NCBI RefSeq assembly: GCF_937892565.1
Contig: NZ_CALAHQ010000004.1
Coordinates: 1-64,000 of the forward strand
Origin: an uncultured Roseicyclus sp.
Lineage (GTDB): Bacteria; Pseudomonadota; Alphaproteobacteria; Rhodobacterales; Rhodobacteraceae
Reading direction: 5' to 3'
DNA length: 64,000 nucleotides
The first letter of the stretch is position 1. Every line of letters begins with the position of its first letter. The notes below the pieces were generated by a model. It searched no databases. It had not been told where the DNA came from and worked only from the letters and a program-made list of their open reading frames with translations. Made by a program: the position numbers and the translations under genes. Positions 26,100-35,724 of the stretch are shown in pieces.

Positions 26100-26869
26100 T
26101 GTCGCACATGCCCGCCCTTTTGTCCGGCAAACGCATCGCGGTCCTTGGATCGGCGCGCGGGCTTGGGCTGGCGGTGGCAAAGGCCACGACCGAGGCCGGG
26201 GCCGAGGTGATCGGCATCGACGCGGTGGCGGGCTTTGCGCATGTGAGCGAGTTCTTCCGCCTTGATCCGGGCGAGCCCGCCGCCATCGACCGGCTGGCCG
26301 AGGCGCTGCCTGATGGGCTGGACGGGCTTTGCCTTGTGCCGGCCCTTGATCCGGCGGACACGGTCGAACAGGCGCTGTTGCGCGGCGTGATGGGCCCCAC
26401 GCGGCTGGCCCTGCGGCTGGCGCCCCGCATGGCGGCGGGCGGGGCAATCGTGACACAGGGCACAGCCCATGATGGCGCGCGCGCCCAGCATCTGGGCCTG
26501 ATCCGTGCGGCGCTTGCGCTGCGCCGGGACAGCGCTGAGGGTTTTGGCCAGCGCTGGGGGCTTGCGGCCGAACCCGCGCTGACGCCCAGGCTGATCGCCT
26601 GGGCGATGGAGGCATGGGTGATGCAGCACCGCTGGTCCTGGGCACCGCAGGGACCGCGCACCGCATGCCTTGTCACGGCCAGCCCCGATGGGCGCCTGCC
26701 GCCCCACATTGCCGCCGCGCGCGGGCTTGAGGCAGGCATGGGCCAGCACCAGGCCGCACAAGCGGCGGTTTTCATGTTCTCTGCGCTGGCTGCCGGCATG
26801 ACCGGATCAGCGCTTGCCGCCGATGGCGGTCTGTCGGCCGAGACCCAAACAAGCCTCGAAGGGCTTTGA
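26099..26869 (+). CDS. SDR-fold protein lacking the catalytic Tyr/Lys
   Basis: A 256-residue Rossmann protein resembling short SDRs such as the 3-alpha-hydroxysteroid dehydrogenase type. A nucleotide-binding motif (VLGSARGLGLAVA) and the C-terminal GSALAADGG segment are recognisable. At the position where S...YxxxK should lie the sequence reads GGAIVTQGTAHDGARAQHLGLIRAALAL, without the Tyr-Lys pair. It may have lost dehydrogenase activity or use another mechanism. It starts in a TGATG overlap with the aldehyde dehydrogenase stop. Confidence 0.7.
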   Translation: MSHMPALLSGKRIAVLGSARGLGLAVAKATTEAGAEVIGIDAVAGFAHVSEFFRLDPGEPAAIDRLAEALPDGLDGLCLVPALDPADTVEQALLRGVMGPTRLALRLAPRMAAGGAIVTQGTAHDGARAQHLGLIRAALALRRDSAEGFGQRWGLAAEPALTPRLIAWAMEAWVMQHRWSWAPQGPRTACLVTASPDGRLPPHIAAARGLEAGMGQHQAAQAAVFMFSALAAGMTGSALAADGGLSAETQTSLEGL

Positions 26870-26891
26870 GCACGAAGAAAAGGACCACGCG

Positions 26892-28442
26892 ATGAACACC
26901 ATCTTCTGGACAATCGCCCTGATCGTCATTCTGGCCATCCTCGTGGCTTTGGCCGCGAGCTTTTATCAGCGCAGCTCCAACGCGATCAGCCTTGTGCGCA
27001 CCGGCATCGGCGGGCGGCGCGTCGCCATCGATGGCGGCTTCATCGCGCTGCCGTGGTTTCATGAGGTCGCGCGCGTCAACATGCAGACGCTGCGCCTTGA
27101 GGTGCGGCGCGCGGGTGATCAATCGCTGATCACCCGCGACAAGCTGCGCGTTGATGTGGGGGCAGAGTTTTACCTGTCCGTGCCACCCACCGCCGCCTCG
27201 ATCACGCGCGCGGCGCAAGCGCTTGGCAAGCGCAGCTTTCAGCCCGAAGATCTGAGGCTTCTGATCGAAGGGATGTTTGTCGATGCGCTGCGCGCTGTGG
27301 CAGCACGCCACAGCATGGATGAGCTGCATGAAAACCGTGCCGAATTCGTGGCCGAAATCCGCACCGCCCTGTCGCCCGTGGTGGAACGCTATGGCCTGTC
27401 ACTTGACAGCGTGTCGCTGACAGCCCTTGACCAGACGCCGTTTTCCGCGCTTGACGAAAACAACGCCTTCAACGCGGTGGGCCTTCGCAAACTGGCCGAG
27501 GTGATTGCGCTGTCAAAGCGCGAGCGCGCCGAAATCGAGGGCGACACGCAAGTCAGCGTGCGCCGTGCCGCCATGGAGGCCGCACGCCGCAAGATGGAAA
27601 TCGACCTTGAAGAACGCCGCGCCGAGATTGCCCAGGCCCAACAGGTCGAGGCGCTGATGTCGGCACAACTGGCCGAGATCGCCCGCGCCAAGGCCGAGGC
27701 CGAACGCGCCGCCGCGCAAGCCCGCATCCATATGGAGCGCGAGATCCAAGCCGCCGACATCGCCCGCGAACAGGCCATCCGCGAAGCCGAGATCTTGCGC
27801 GCCAAGACGCTGGAAATCGCCGAACAAGATCGCAGCGTGCAGGTGCTGGCCAAAAGCCAGGAGGAAAGCCGCGCACAGGCCGAGGCCGATCTGGCGCGCG
27901 CCGAGGCCGTGCGCGCCCATGAGGCTATCGAAAGCGCGCGGGCATCGGCCGAGGCCGAGCGCAAGCGCGATCTGGCGCGCATCGCCGCCGAAAGCGACGC
28001 CGCCGCCACAGCCCGCCGCGCCGAGATTGCCGCCGAAACCGCCCGCAAGGTGGCCAAGGACCGGGTCGAGACCGCGAAATTCGACGCCGAGGCGATGCTG
28101 GCCACCCGCCGCGCCGAGACCGAAGCCATGGCCGGTCACATCGCGGCGCAAAACACCCGCTCCGAGGCGACGCTTGCCCACGAAATCGAATTGGCCCGGC
28201 TTGAGTCCATGCCCAAGATCGTGGCCGAGATGGTCAAACCGATCGAAAAGATCGGCAAGATCGACATCACGCAAGTGGGCAGCGTCGAAGGCTCGCGCGG
28301 CGCGATCTTGCAGGCGCTCGATTCGGTGCTGGAACAGGCGGTGCATGCCCCGAACCTGCACCGCGTTCTGGACCAGATCGGCGATGAAATCCGCGATGGC
28401 ACGTTGGACCGCAAAGACCGCCGCCGCCGCCGCGACGAGTGA
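26892..28442 (+). CDS. Flotillin/SPFH-domain membrane protein
   Basis: A 516-residue protein. Residues 1-24 form one membrane segment, about 25-190 an SPFH/band-7 domain (GGRRVAIDGGFIALPWFHEVARVNMQTL; ITRDKLRVDVGAEFYL), and about 190-440 a long charged coiled-coil rich in Ala, Glu and Arg, as in bacterial flotillins (FloT/YuaG). The end is basic (KDRRRRRDE). Flotillins organise membrane microdomains. No NfeD-type partner gene is adjacent. It follows the SDR by 22 bp and a terminator follows it. Confidence 0.88.
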   Translation: MNTIFWTIALIVILAILVALAASFYQRSSNAISLVRTGIGGRRVAIDGGFIALPWFHEVARVNMQTLRLEVRRAGDQSLITRDKLRVDVGAEFYLSVPPTAASITRAAQALGKRSFQPEDLRLLIEGMFVDALRAVAARHSMDELHENRAEFVAEIRTALSPVVERYGLSLDSVSLTALDQTPFSALDENNAFNAVGLRKLAEVIALSKRERAEIEGDTQVSVRRAAMEAARRKMEIDLEERRAEIAQAQQVEALMSAQLAEIARAKAEAERAAAQARIHMEREIQAADIAREQAIREAEILRAKTLEIAEQDRSVQVLAKSQEESRAQAEADLARAEAVRAHEAIESARASAEAERKRDLARIAAESDAAATARRAEIAAETARKVAKDRVETAKFDAEAMLATRRAETEAMAGHIAAQNTRSEATLAHEIELARLESMPKIVAEMVKPIEKIGKIDITQVGSVEGSRGAILQALDSVLEQAVHAPNLHRVLDQIGDEIRDGTLDRKDRRRRRDE

Positions 28443-28462
28443 TCATCCGCGCATCGCACAAG

Positions 28463-28490
28463 AAAGGGGTGGCTCACGCCGCCCCTTTTT
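28463..28490 (+). terminator. Intrinsic terminator after the flotillin gene
   Basis: AAAGGGGTGGC pairs with GCCGCCCCTTT around a TCAC loop (one T-G pair), followed by a T-run ending at 28490. It closes the rightward operon 20 bp after the stop. A second rightward terminator is not seen. The remaining bases to 28616 hold nothing recognisable. Confidence 0.85.
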
Positions 28491-28616
28491 CCTTGCGTAG
28501 GGGGTAGGGATCAAGCGGGGCCCGCCCGGTTGGCAACAGCATGTGGAACACATGCCCAAAACGGGCAGCGGATGGCCGGCCCGCGCGCTGTCAGCCGGAA
28601 ACCTTTGCCCGGCGCC

Positions 28617-30080
28617 TCAGGCGATGTGGATGGTCTTGACCTCAAGGTAATTGTCCAGACCCTCGGGCCCGCCCTCGCGGCCCATGCCCGATTGGCGATA
28701 GCCGCCGAAAGGGTGCTTGGGGTCCACGATCAGCCCGTTGATCGTCAGCCCGCCCGTGCGCATCCGGCGGGCAAAGGCATAGGCGCGCTCGACATCTTGG
28801 CCATAGACCGCGCCGTTCAGCCCATAGACCGTGGCATTGGCCTTGGCGGCGGCATCGTTTTCATCCTCATAGCCGATGACGGACACGACCGGGCCAAAGA
28901 TTTCCTCTTGGGCCACCTTCATGTCGGCTGTCACATCGGTCAGCACGGTCGGCTCGATGAAAAACCCGCGATCAAGACCGCGGGGCCGCCCGCCGCCGCA
29001 GGCAACCGTGGCCCCACCCGCGCGACCGGCGGCAATATAGCCCTCGACCCGATCGCGCTGCCGCGCCATGGCCAGCGGGCCCATCTGTGTGCCCGGATCG
29101 CCTGGATCGCCGACCTTGATGCTGCGCACCCCCGACAAGAACATGTCAAGAAATTCCGCCTTGCGCGCATTCGGCACCAAAAGCCGCGTGAGCGAGAAAC
29201 AGACTTGGCCCGTGATCGGCATGCAATAGGTCATCAGGCTGGGCATCGCGCGGGCAAAATCGGCATCAGGCATCAGCACGGCCGCCGATTTGCCACCCAG
29301 TTCCAGCGACACGCGCGCCAACCGGTCCGCACAGACGCGCATGATGTGCTTGCCCACCTCGGTCGAGCCGGTAAAGGCCACCTTGTCGATGCCCGGGTGG
29401 CGGATCAGGTGATCGCCCCCGTCGCGCCCCGCCGGAACAAGGTTGAACACACCGCGCGGCAGGCCCGCCGCTTCGATGCATTCGGCCATGATATAGGCCT
29501 CGAGCGGGGTTTCGGGGCTGGGCTTTGCCACCATGGTGCAGCCCGCCGCCAAACCCGCCGCGATCTTGTAGCTCAGCAAGACCATCGGCGCATTCCAAGG
29601 CGAGATCGCGGCACAGACCCCGATGGGCTCGCGCAGGATGCGCACCGCCCCGCCATCATCGCGCGTGCGGTCATCGCGGAACGGATAGGTTGCGATCAAG
29701 CCGCCATAATAGCGAAACAGCGTGGCGTTCTGGCCCACCAGCTTTCTGGTCAGGCTGATCGGCGCGCCCACCTGATGGGTCCAGGCCCAGGCGATGTCAT
29801 CAAGCCGCGTCTCGATCAGGCTGGCCACACGCTGAAGATACGCGCCGCGTTCGGCCGGGGCCATGCGCGGCCAAGGGCCATGATCGAAAGCGGCACGCGC
29901 AGCGGCGACCGCGCGGTCGATATCGGCCGTGCCTGCCTCGGGATAAGACAGCAGCTTTTCTTCCGTCATGGGGGAAATGACGTCGATCATGCGCCCCGAT
30001 GTCGGGTTGGCCCATTGGCCGTCGATGAAAACCTGATCGGGCGCCTTGAGCCCCGCCCCGCCGCGCAACATCGCCGTCAT
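28617..30080 (-). CDS. NAD(P)-dependent aldehyde dehydrogenase
   Basis: A 487-residue ALDH. The NAD site SPWNAPMVLLSYKI, base E260 (SLELGGKS) and nucleophile C294 (TGQVCFSL) are intact. The start at 30080 follows GGGGAGAG and opens a normal N-terminus. It is a single gene divergent from a peptide-type ABC importer. Given the carnitine-type operon nearby, 4-trimethylaminobutyraldehyde or a related aldehyde is a possible substrate, but the sequence alone does not show this. Confidence 0.88.
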   Translation of the reverse strand: MTAMLRGGAGLKAPDQVFIDGQWANPTSGRMIDVISPMTEEKLLSYPEAGTADIDRAVAAARAAFDHGPWPRMAPAERGAYLQRVASLIETRLDDIAWAWTHQVGAPISLTRKLVGQNATLFRYYGGLIATYPFRDDRTRDDGGAVRILREPIGVCAAISPWNAPMVLLSYKIAAGLAAGCTMVAKPSPETPLEAYIMAECIEAAGLPRGVFNLVPAGRDGGDHLIRHPGIDKVAFTGSTEVGKHIMRVCADRLARVSLELGGKSAAVLMPDADFARAMPSLMTYCMPITGQVCFSLTRLLVPNARKAEFLDMFLSGVRSIKVGDPGDPGTQMGPLAMARQRDRVEGYIAAGRAGGATVACGGGRPRGLDRGFFIEPTVLTDVTADMKVAQEEIFGPVVSVIGYEDENDAAAKANATVYGLNGAVYGQDVERAYAFARRMRTGGLTINGLIVDPKHPFGGYRQSGMGREGGPEGLDNYLEVKTIHIA

Positions 30081-30481
30081 GCCAGCTCTCCCCTGCCTGC
30101 TGCGCCACCCTAGACCAAAGCCGCATTGTTTCAAAGCCTTGGGCAAAGCTGGCGCGGAATTATTTTGCGGGCCCAAGGCTCAAATCCACCGACAAACGCG
30201 GCGGCAAGGATGATCTTGCCAAGCCACGAATTTTTTCACCCTATGGACAAGGTTTTTTTTGTTATGGTTTTTCCCGGTGGCGTTGTCACCATCGTGTCAG
30301 ACGCAAGGAATAGGGTGACAAAGCCGCGCGGACATGGCCAATATCGCAGCATCGGGCCAGAGCGACGTGGCGACGTCACCGACGCAAGGCGGCTGATCGT
30401 GCAACACCCCCGGGCACAACCCCCGGTTCAGACCAGAGCCACCGAAAACAACCGGCGGCGCATACCACAGGGAGACGACAG
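30081..30481. promoter_or_regulatory. Divergent control region, aldehyde dehydrogenase / peptide-type ABC operon
   Basis: A 401 bp gene-free stretch. It contains A/T-rich DNA with T-tracts (30231-30236, 30253-30260) that probably holds the promoters, and GGTG-N7-CACC (30276-30290), a small inverted repeat. Small open frames inside it have no ribosome site or family signature. GGGAGA precedes the binding-protein start. Nothing further can be supported. Confidence 0.35.
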
Positions 30482-32065
30482 ATGACGAATTTCAACACGA
30501 CAGGACAGGGGTTTGCCCCAATCAGCCGGCGCGGCGTCCTGAAGGGCGCGGCAGCGGTTGGCGCGGCCGGGCTGATTTTGCCATATGGCGCGACGGCGGC
30601 CCGCGCGCAGACCCGCGGCGGCACCTTCCGCATCGGGATCGGCCATGGCTCGACCACCGACAGCCTTGATCCGGGCCTTTGGGACCAGCTTTATGTCCAG
30701 ACCTTTGCCGCCGCGCGCCACAACTATCTGATCGAGGTGGATTCGGATGGTCAACTCAAGCCCGAGATCGCAGAAAGCTGGTCGAGCGATGACGCCAGCA
30801 CATGGGTGTTCACCATCCGTCAGGGCGTGACCTTTCATTCCGGCAAGACCCTGACGCCCGATGATGTGGTGGCCTCGATCAACCATCACCGCGGTGAGGC
30901 CACGACCTCGGCCGTGAAATCGCTGCTGGCGCCGACCACCGATGTGCGCGCCGACGGAAACACCGTCGTCGTGACGCTGGAAGCCCCCAATGCCGACCTG
31001 CCCTATCTGATGACGGATTACCACATCCCGGTCATGCCCGGCATCGACGGCAAGATCGATGTCACCTCGACCGATGGCTGCGGCGGCTATATCGTCGAAA
31101 GCTTCGAGCATGGCGTGCAATCGACGCTGAACCGCAACCCCAACTACTGGAAATCGGATCGTGCCTGGTTTGACCGGATCGAGCTTTTGTCGATCCTCGA
31201 CCCGGCGGCGCGTCTGAACGCGCTGATCACCGGCGAGGTTCACCTGATCGACCAGATCGATCCGGCGACCATCGGCATGCTCGAAAGCCGTGGTGTGGCC
31301 AACATCCTGTCGATCCCCGGCACCGGCCATTACGTGTTCCCGATGGACAGCCGCGTCGCGCCCTACAATGACAACAATGTCAGGCTGGCGCTGAAATACG
31401 CGATTGACCGTCAGGCAATGGTGGATGTCATCCTTGGCGGCCATGGCGCGGTGGCCAACGACAACCCGATCGGGCCGGCCAACCGCTATTTCCATGCGGA
31501 AATGGAAGCCAAGACCTATGATCCCGACAAGGCGCGCTATTATCTGCAGCAGGCCGGGTTGACCAGCCTTGATGTGACGCTGTCGGCGGCCGATGCCGCC
31601 TTCTCGGGTGCGGTCGATGCTGCCTCCATGTTCTCGGAAACGGCCCGCGCGGCGGGCATCAACCTGACCGTCGACCGGGTGCCGAATGACGGCTACTGGG
31701 ACAATGTCTGGCTCAATCCCAACGGCAACACGCCCTTCTGTGCCAGCTATTGGGGTGGGCGCGCGGTCGAAGACCACATGTTCACCACCGCCTATGCCTC
31801 GGGCGCGGCGTGGAACGAAAGCTTCTGGGAGAATGCCCGCTTCAACGAGTTGCTCGTCGCGGCACGCTCCGAGGTCAGCGAAGACAACCGCCGCGCCATG
31901 TATCAAGAGATGCAGCAGCTGGTGTCCTTCGAAGGATCGACCATCATCCCGATGTACACCAACTATGTGATGGGTGTGTCAAAAGCCGTATCCACGCCCG
32001 AGCGCCTGTCGTCGAACTGGAACTTTGACGGGTTCCGCTGCGTCGAGCGCTGGTCGATGGCCTGA
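30482..32065 (+). CDS. ABC importer substrate-binding protein (peptide/DppA type)
   Basis: A 527-residue family 5 extracellular binding protein. A Tat-like signal (ISRRGVLKGAAAVGAAGLILPYGATAARA) is followed by typical segments: DSLDPGLWDQLYVQ, PEIAESWSSDDASTWVFTIRQGVTFHSGKTLTPDDVVASI and GYIVESFEHG. Members bind peptides but also opines, sugars and quaternary amines. Its position beside the carnitine-type operon suggests a betaine-like ligand, which is inference. Confidence 0.9.
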   Translation: MTNFNTTGQGFAPISRRGVLKGAAAVGAAGLILPYGATAARAQTRGGTFRIGIGHGSTTDSLDPGLWDQLYVQTFAAARHNYLIEVDSDGQLKPEIAESWSSDDASTWVFTIRQGVTFHSGKTLTPDDVVASINHHRGEATTSAVKSLLAPTTDVRADGNTVVVTLEAPNADLPYLMTDYHIPVMPGIDGKIDVTSTDGCGGYIVESFEHGVQSTLNRNPNYWKSDRAWFDRIELLSILDPAARLNALITGEVHLIDQIDPATIGMLESRGVANILSIPGTGHYVFPMDSRVAPYNDNNVRLALKYAIDRQAMVDVILGGHGAVANDNPIGPANRYFHAEMEAKTYDPDKARYYLQQAGLTSLDVTLSAADAAFSGAVDAASMFSETARAAGINLTVDRVPNDGYWDNVWLNPNGNTPFCASYWGGRAVEDHMFTTAYASGAAWNESFWENARFNELLVAARSEVSEDNRRAMYQEMQQLVSFEGSTIIPMYTNYVMGVSKAVSTPERLSSNWNFDGFRCVERWSMA

Positions 32066-32155
32066 GCCTGTCCTGATCCCCGGCGCAGATCGCGCCGGGG
32101 ATTTCCCTTCATCCGTTCAACCGGGGAGGACAGGTCGCTGTCAAACGTCATCGCG

Positions 32156-33091
32156 ATGATCCTGACGCGTGTTGCGCTTGGGATTGGGCTGTTATTCGTC
32201 GTTTCGCTCGTGATCTTCTGGGCGACCGAGCTTTTGCCGGGCGATCTGGCCACCCAGCTTTTGGGTCAATCGGCCACGCCGGAAACCGTGGCGGCGCTGC
32301 GCGCGCAATTGGGGCTGAACGATCCGGCACCGCTGCGCTACTGGAATTGGCTGACCGGCGCGCTGACGGGGGATTTCGGCATGTCGATGGGCAATGGCCG
32401 ACCGATTTCCGACCTGATCGCGGCACGGCTTGGCAACACCGTATTCCTGGCGCTTTACGCCGCCGCCCTGTCGGTGCCGATCTCCTTGATCCTTGGGATT
32501 CTGGCAGCACTTTGGCGCAATTCGTTCTTTGACCGCGCCGCCAATGCCGGCGCGCTGACGGCGATTTCATTCCCAGAGTTTTTCGTGGCCTATATCCTTG
32601 TGCTGTGGCTGGCGCAGACGGGTCTCTTTCCGTCAATGGTGCGCATCAACCCCACAACCGGTCTGGCTGAACGTCTTTACATGACGTTCCTGCCGGCGCT
32701 GACGCTGACGCTGGTGGTGACCGCGCACATGATGCGCATGACGCGGGCGGCCATCATCAATCTGATGGCCAGCCCCTATATCGAAATGGCGCGGCTGAAG
32801 GGCATGTCGCCCTTGCGCGTCGTGTTGCGCCATGCGCTGCCAAACGCCTTGGCGCCGATCATCAATGTGATCGCGCTGAACCTTGCTTACCTCATCACCG
32901 GCGTCGTCGTGGTCGAGGTGGTGTTCGTCTATCCCGGCCTTGGGCAGTTGATGGTTGATGCGGTCTCGAACCGCGATATCGCCGTGGTACAGGCGGTGGC
33001 GCTGATCTTTGCGGCCGCCTATGTGGCGCTGAACCTGATTGCGGATGTGCTGTCGACCATCACCAATCCCCGCCTGATGCATCGGAGGTAG
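32156..33091 (+). CDS. ABC importer permease 1 (DppB type)
   Basis: A 311-residue membrane protein with six predicted segments. The DppB family segment is RYWNWLTGALTGDFGMSM, and the EAA-type loop lies near MARLKGMSPLRVVLRHALPNALAPIINVIA. The ATG at 32156 has no ribosome site, while GGGGAGGA (32123-32130) is well placed for an in-frame CTG at 32138, which would add SNVIA-type residues before the ATG methionine. The real start may therefore be the CTG. Confidence 0.88.
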   Translation: MILTRVALGIGLLFVVSLVIFWATELLPGDLATQLLGQSATPETVAALRAQLGLNDPAPLRYWNWLTGALTGDFGMSMGNGRPISDLIAARLGNTVFLALYAAALSVPISLILGILAALWRNSFFDRAANAGALTAISFPEFFVAYILVLWLAQTGLFPSMVRINPTTGLAERLYMTFLPALTLTLVVTAHMMRMTRAAIINLMASPYIEMARLKGMSPLRVVLRHALPNALAPIINVIALNLAYLITGVVVVEVVFVYPGLGQLMVDAVSNRDIAVVQAVALIFAAAYVALNLIADVLSTITNPRLMHRR

Positions 33092-33095
33092 CGCC

Positions 33096-34013
33096 ATGGG
33101 TTTCGCCACCTCTGTGGCCCTTGGGCTGGCCGGGCTGTTTGCGATTGCGTGGCTCATGCGCGCCGGGGCGCGGGCCATGTTTGCGGGTTCTGCGCGGGCC
33201 ATCGCGCATGACATGCCGCTGACGGCGGCCTTTGGCATCCTGGTCATCGGGGTCTATGCCGCCGTCGCCATTGCCGCCCCCGCCCTTGCGCCCTTTCCCG
33301 AGCGCGAGATCGTCGGCGGCCAGTTTCAGGCATGGTCGGCCGCGCACCCGCTGGGCACCGACCGGATCGGGCGCGATATGCTGTCGCGGCTGATCTATGG
33401 CGCGCGCAACACCGTGGGGATCGCCTTTGCGACAACGGCCCTGGCTTTTGTCGTGGGTGCGGTTCTTGGGCTTTGGGCTGCACTGGTGGGCGGCTGGCTT
33501 GATCAGGGGCTGTCGCGGTTTGTCGATGCGCTGATGGCCATTCCGGCGCTGATTTTCTCGCTGTTGCTGCTGACGATCTTTGGCACCTCGGTCATCACGT
33601 TGATCCTCGTGATTGCAGCCGTGGATGCCACCCGCGTCTTTCGCCTTGCGCGTGCGGTGGCACAAGGCATCGTGGTGATGGACTACATCGAAGCGGCCAA
33701 GCTGCGCGGCGAAGGGTCGTGGTTTCTGATCCGTCGCGAGATCCTGCCCAACGCCATGGCGCCGCTGGTGGCCGAGTTCGGGCTGCGCTTCTGCTTTGTG
33801 TTCCTGTCGATCTCGTCGCTGTCCTTTCTGGGTCTGGGCATCCAGCCGCCCACGGCCGACTGGGGCAGCATGGTCAAGGACAACGCCACGCTGATCACCT
33901 TTGGCGATGTGACGCCGCTGTTGCCCGCGGGGTGTATCGCGCTGTTGACGGTGGCGGTGAATTTCGTCGTGGACTGGCAACTGCACCGCGCCTCGGGCCT
34001 GAAGGAGCAATGA
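33096..34013 (+). CDS. ABC importer permease 2 (DppC type)
   Basis: A 305-residue permease. It has HPLGTDRIGRDMLSRLIYGARNTVGI, the DppC hallmark, and the ATPase-contact loop DYIEAAKLRGEGSWFLIRREILPNAMAPLVAEF. The N-terminal region has one extra hydrophobic segment (FATSVALGLAGLFAIAWLM) before the usual first transmembrane helix. It follows the first permease by 4 bp. Confidence 0.9.
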   Translation: MGFATSVALGLAGLFAIAWLMRAGARAMFAGSARAIAHDMPLTAAFGILVIGVYAAVAIAAPALAPFPEREIVGGQFQAWSAAHPLGTDRIGRDMLSRLIYGARNTVGIAFATTALAFVVGAVLGLWAALVGGWLDQGLSRFVDALMAIPALIFSLLLLTIFGTSVITLILVIAAVDATRVFRLARAVAQGIVVMDYIEAAKLRGEGSWFLIRREILPNAMAPLVAEFGLRFCFVFLSISSLSFLGLGIQPPTADWGSMVKDNATLITFGDVTPLLPAGCIALLTVAVNFVVDWQLHRASGLKEQ

Positions 34014-34015
34014 CG

Positions 34016-35635
34016 ATGGCCCGCGAGATTTTGCTCAAGATCGAAGGCTTGCGGATCGAAGGCCGCGCCGGCGATGGCTGGACCGAGATCGTCAAGGGCA
34101 TCGACCTGACGCTGCACAAGGGGGAGGTGCTGGGCCTGATCGGGGAATCGGGGGCAGGAAAATCCACCGTGGGTCTGGCCGCGATGGGCTTTGCGCGTGA
34201 CGGATGCCGCATCACCGGGGGCAGCATCATGTTCGACGGGATCGACCTGCGCACGGCCCCCGAGCCGCAACGCCGCGCGCTTCGGGGTGCGCGCATCGCC
34301 TATGTCGCGCAATCAGCCGCCGCCAGCTTCAACCCCGCGCACAAGCTGATCGATCAGTATTGCGAGGCGCCCGTGATCCACGCCGTGATGGATCGCGCCC
34401 GCGCCGAACACGACGCCATCGACCTTTATCGCCGGATGCAGCTTCCCAACCCCGAAGACATCGGCTTTCGCTACCCCCATCAGGTGTCGGGCGGCCAGTT
34501 GCAGCGCGCGATGACCGCCATGGCCATGGCCTGTCGCCCCGATCTGATCATCTTTGACGAACCCACAACCGCGCTTGATGTCACCACCCAGATCGAAGTG
34601 CTGGCCGCCATCCGCGATATCGTGCGCCAGTTCGACACCGCCGCGATCTATATCACCCATGATCTGGCCGTGGTGGCCCAAGCCGCTGACCGCATCAAGG
34701 TGCTTTTGCGCGGGCAAGAGGTGGAAGAGGCCCCAACCCGCACCATGCTGGCTGCCCCGCGCGAGGATTACACCAGATCGCTCTGGGCCGTGCGCAGCTT
34801 TGCCCGACCCGAACAGCCGCCCCCGACCGATGCCCCGATCCTGTCGGTGCGCAATGTCACCGCCGCCTATGGCAAGGTGGCGGTGCTGGAAGACGTCAGC
34901 TTCGACATTCACCCGGGCCGCACCATCGCGATTGTGGGCGAAAGCGGGTCGGGAAAATCGACCGCCGCGCGTGTCATCACCGGGCTTTTGCCGCCCAAAA
35001 GCGGCGCGGTGCTGTTTGAGGGCAAGCCCCTGCCACCCGCGCTCAAGGGGCGCAAACGTGATCAACTGCGACAGGTGCAGATGATCTATCAGATGGCCGA
35101 TACGGCGCTTAACCCCAAGCTGCGCCTGCGCGAATTGATCGGGCGGCCCGCGCAGATGTATCTGGGCCTTGAGGGAAAGGCGCTGGAAACGCGGGTGCGC
35201 GATCTGCTTGACCTGATCGAACTGGACCCCGACACTTATATCGATCGGCTGCCCGGCGAATTGTCAGGCGGGCAGAAACAGCGCATCGGCATCGCCCGTG
35301 CGCTCGCAGCCGAGCCAAAGGTCATCATCTGCGACGAGGTGACATCGGCGCTGGACCAGATCGTGCAGGAGGGCATCCTGAAGCTTCTGACCCGGCTGCA
35401 AGATGAATTCAGACTGGCCTATATGTTCATCACCCATGATCTGGCCACCGTGCGCGCCATCGCCGATGATGTGGTGGTGATGCAAAAGGGCCGGGTGATC
35501 GAACAGGGCCCGAAGGCCCGGATGTTCACGCCCCCGCACGAGCCCTACACCGAGCTGTTGCTGTCGTCCGTGCCGGAAATGGACCCCGACTGGCTGACGC
35601 GGCTGCTGGACCGCCGCGCCGCCCTGCCCGGCTGA
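34016..35635 (+). CDS. Fused double ABC ATPase (DppD-DppF type)
   Basis: A 539-residue protein joining the two ATPases of a peptide-type importer. Domain 1 (about 5-255) has Walker [10 protein letters not shown], signature VSGGQLQR and Walker [13 protein letters not shown]. Domain 2 (about 275-530) has Walker [10 protein letters not shown], signature LSGGQKQR and Walker [13 protein letters not shown]. Each ends with ITHDLA. The ATG at 34016 has AAGGAG at 8 nt; another at 34010 overlaps the previous stop but is too close to that site. Confidence 0.92.
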   Translation: MAREILLKIEGLRIEGRAGDGWTEIVKGIDLTLHKGEVLGLIGESGAGKSTVGLAAMGFARDGCRITGGSIMFDGIDLRTAPEPQRRALRGARIAYVAQSAAASFNPAHKLIDQYCEAPVIHAVMDRARAEHDAIDLYRRMQLPNPEDIGFRYPHQVSGGQLQRAMTAMAMACRPDLIIFDEPTTALDVTTQIEVLAAIRDIVRQFDTAAIYITHDLAVVAQAADRIKVLLRGQEVEEAPTRTMLAAPREDYTRSLWAVRSFARPEQPPPTDAPILSVRNVTAAYGKVAVLEDVSFDIHPGRTIAIVGESGSGKSTAARVITGLLPPKSGAVLFEGKPLPPALKGRKRDQLRQVQMIYQMADTALNPKLRLRELIGRPAQMYLGLEGKALETRVRDLLDLIELDPDTYIDRLPGELSGGQKQRIGIARALAAEPKVIICDEVTSALDQIVQEGILKLLTRLQDEFRLAYMFITHDLATVRAIADDVVVMQKGRVIEQGPKARMFTPPHEPYTELLLSSVPEMDPDWLTRLLDRRAALPG

Positions 35636-35640
35636 TCAGA

Positions 35641-35687
35641 CAAACGGGGGGCGGCTGGCCGCGGGACGGCCATCCGCTTCTCGTTTG
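35641..35687. terminator. Hairpin between convergent operons
   Basis: A long imperfect stem lies between two convergent stops. CAAACG (35641-35646) pairs with CGTTTG (35682-35687), and GCGGCTGGCCG pairs with CGGCCATCCGC inside with one mismatch. It lacks a clear T-run in either direction, but position and strength suit a bidirectional terminator. Confidence 0.6.
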
Positions 35688-35724
35688 GGGCATGCATGCG
35701 CCCCATGCTGTTGCCCAACAGGCA

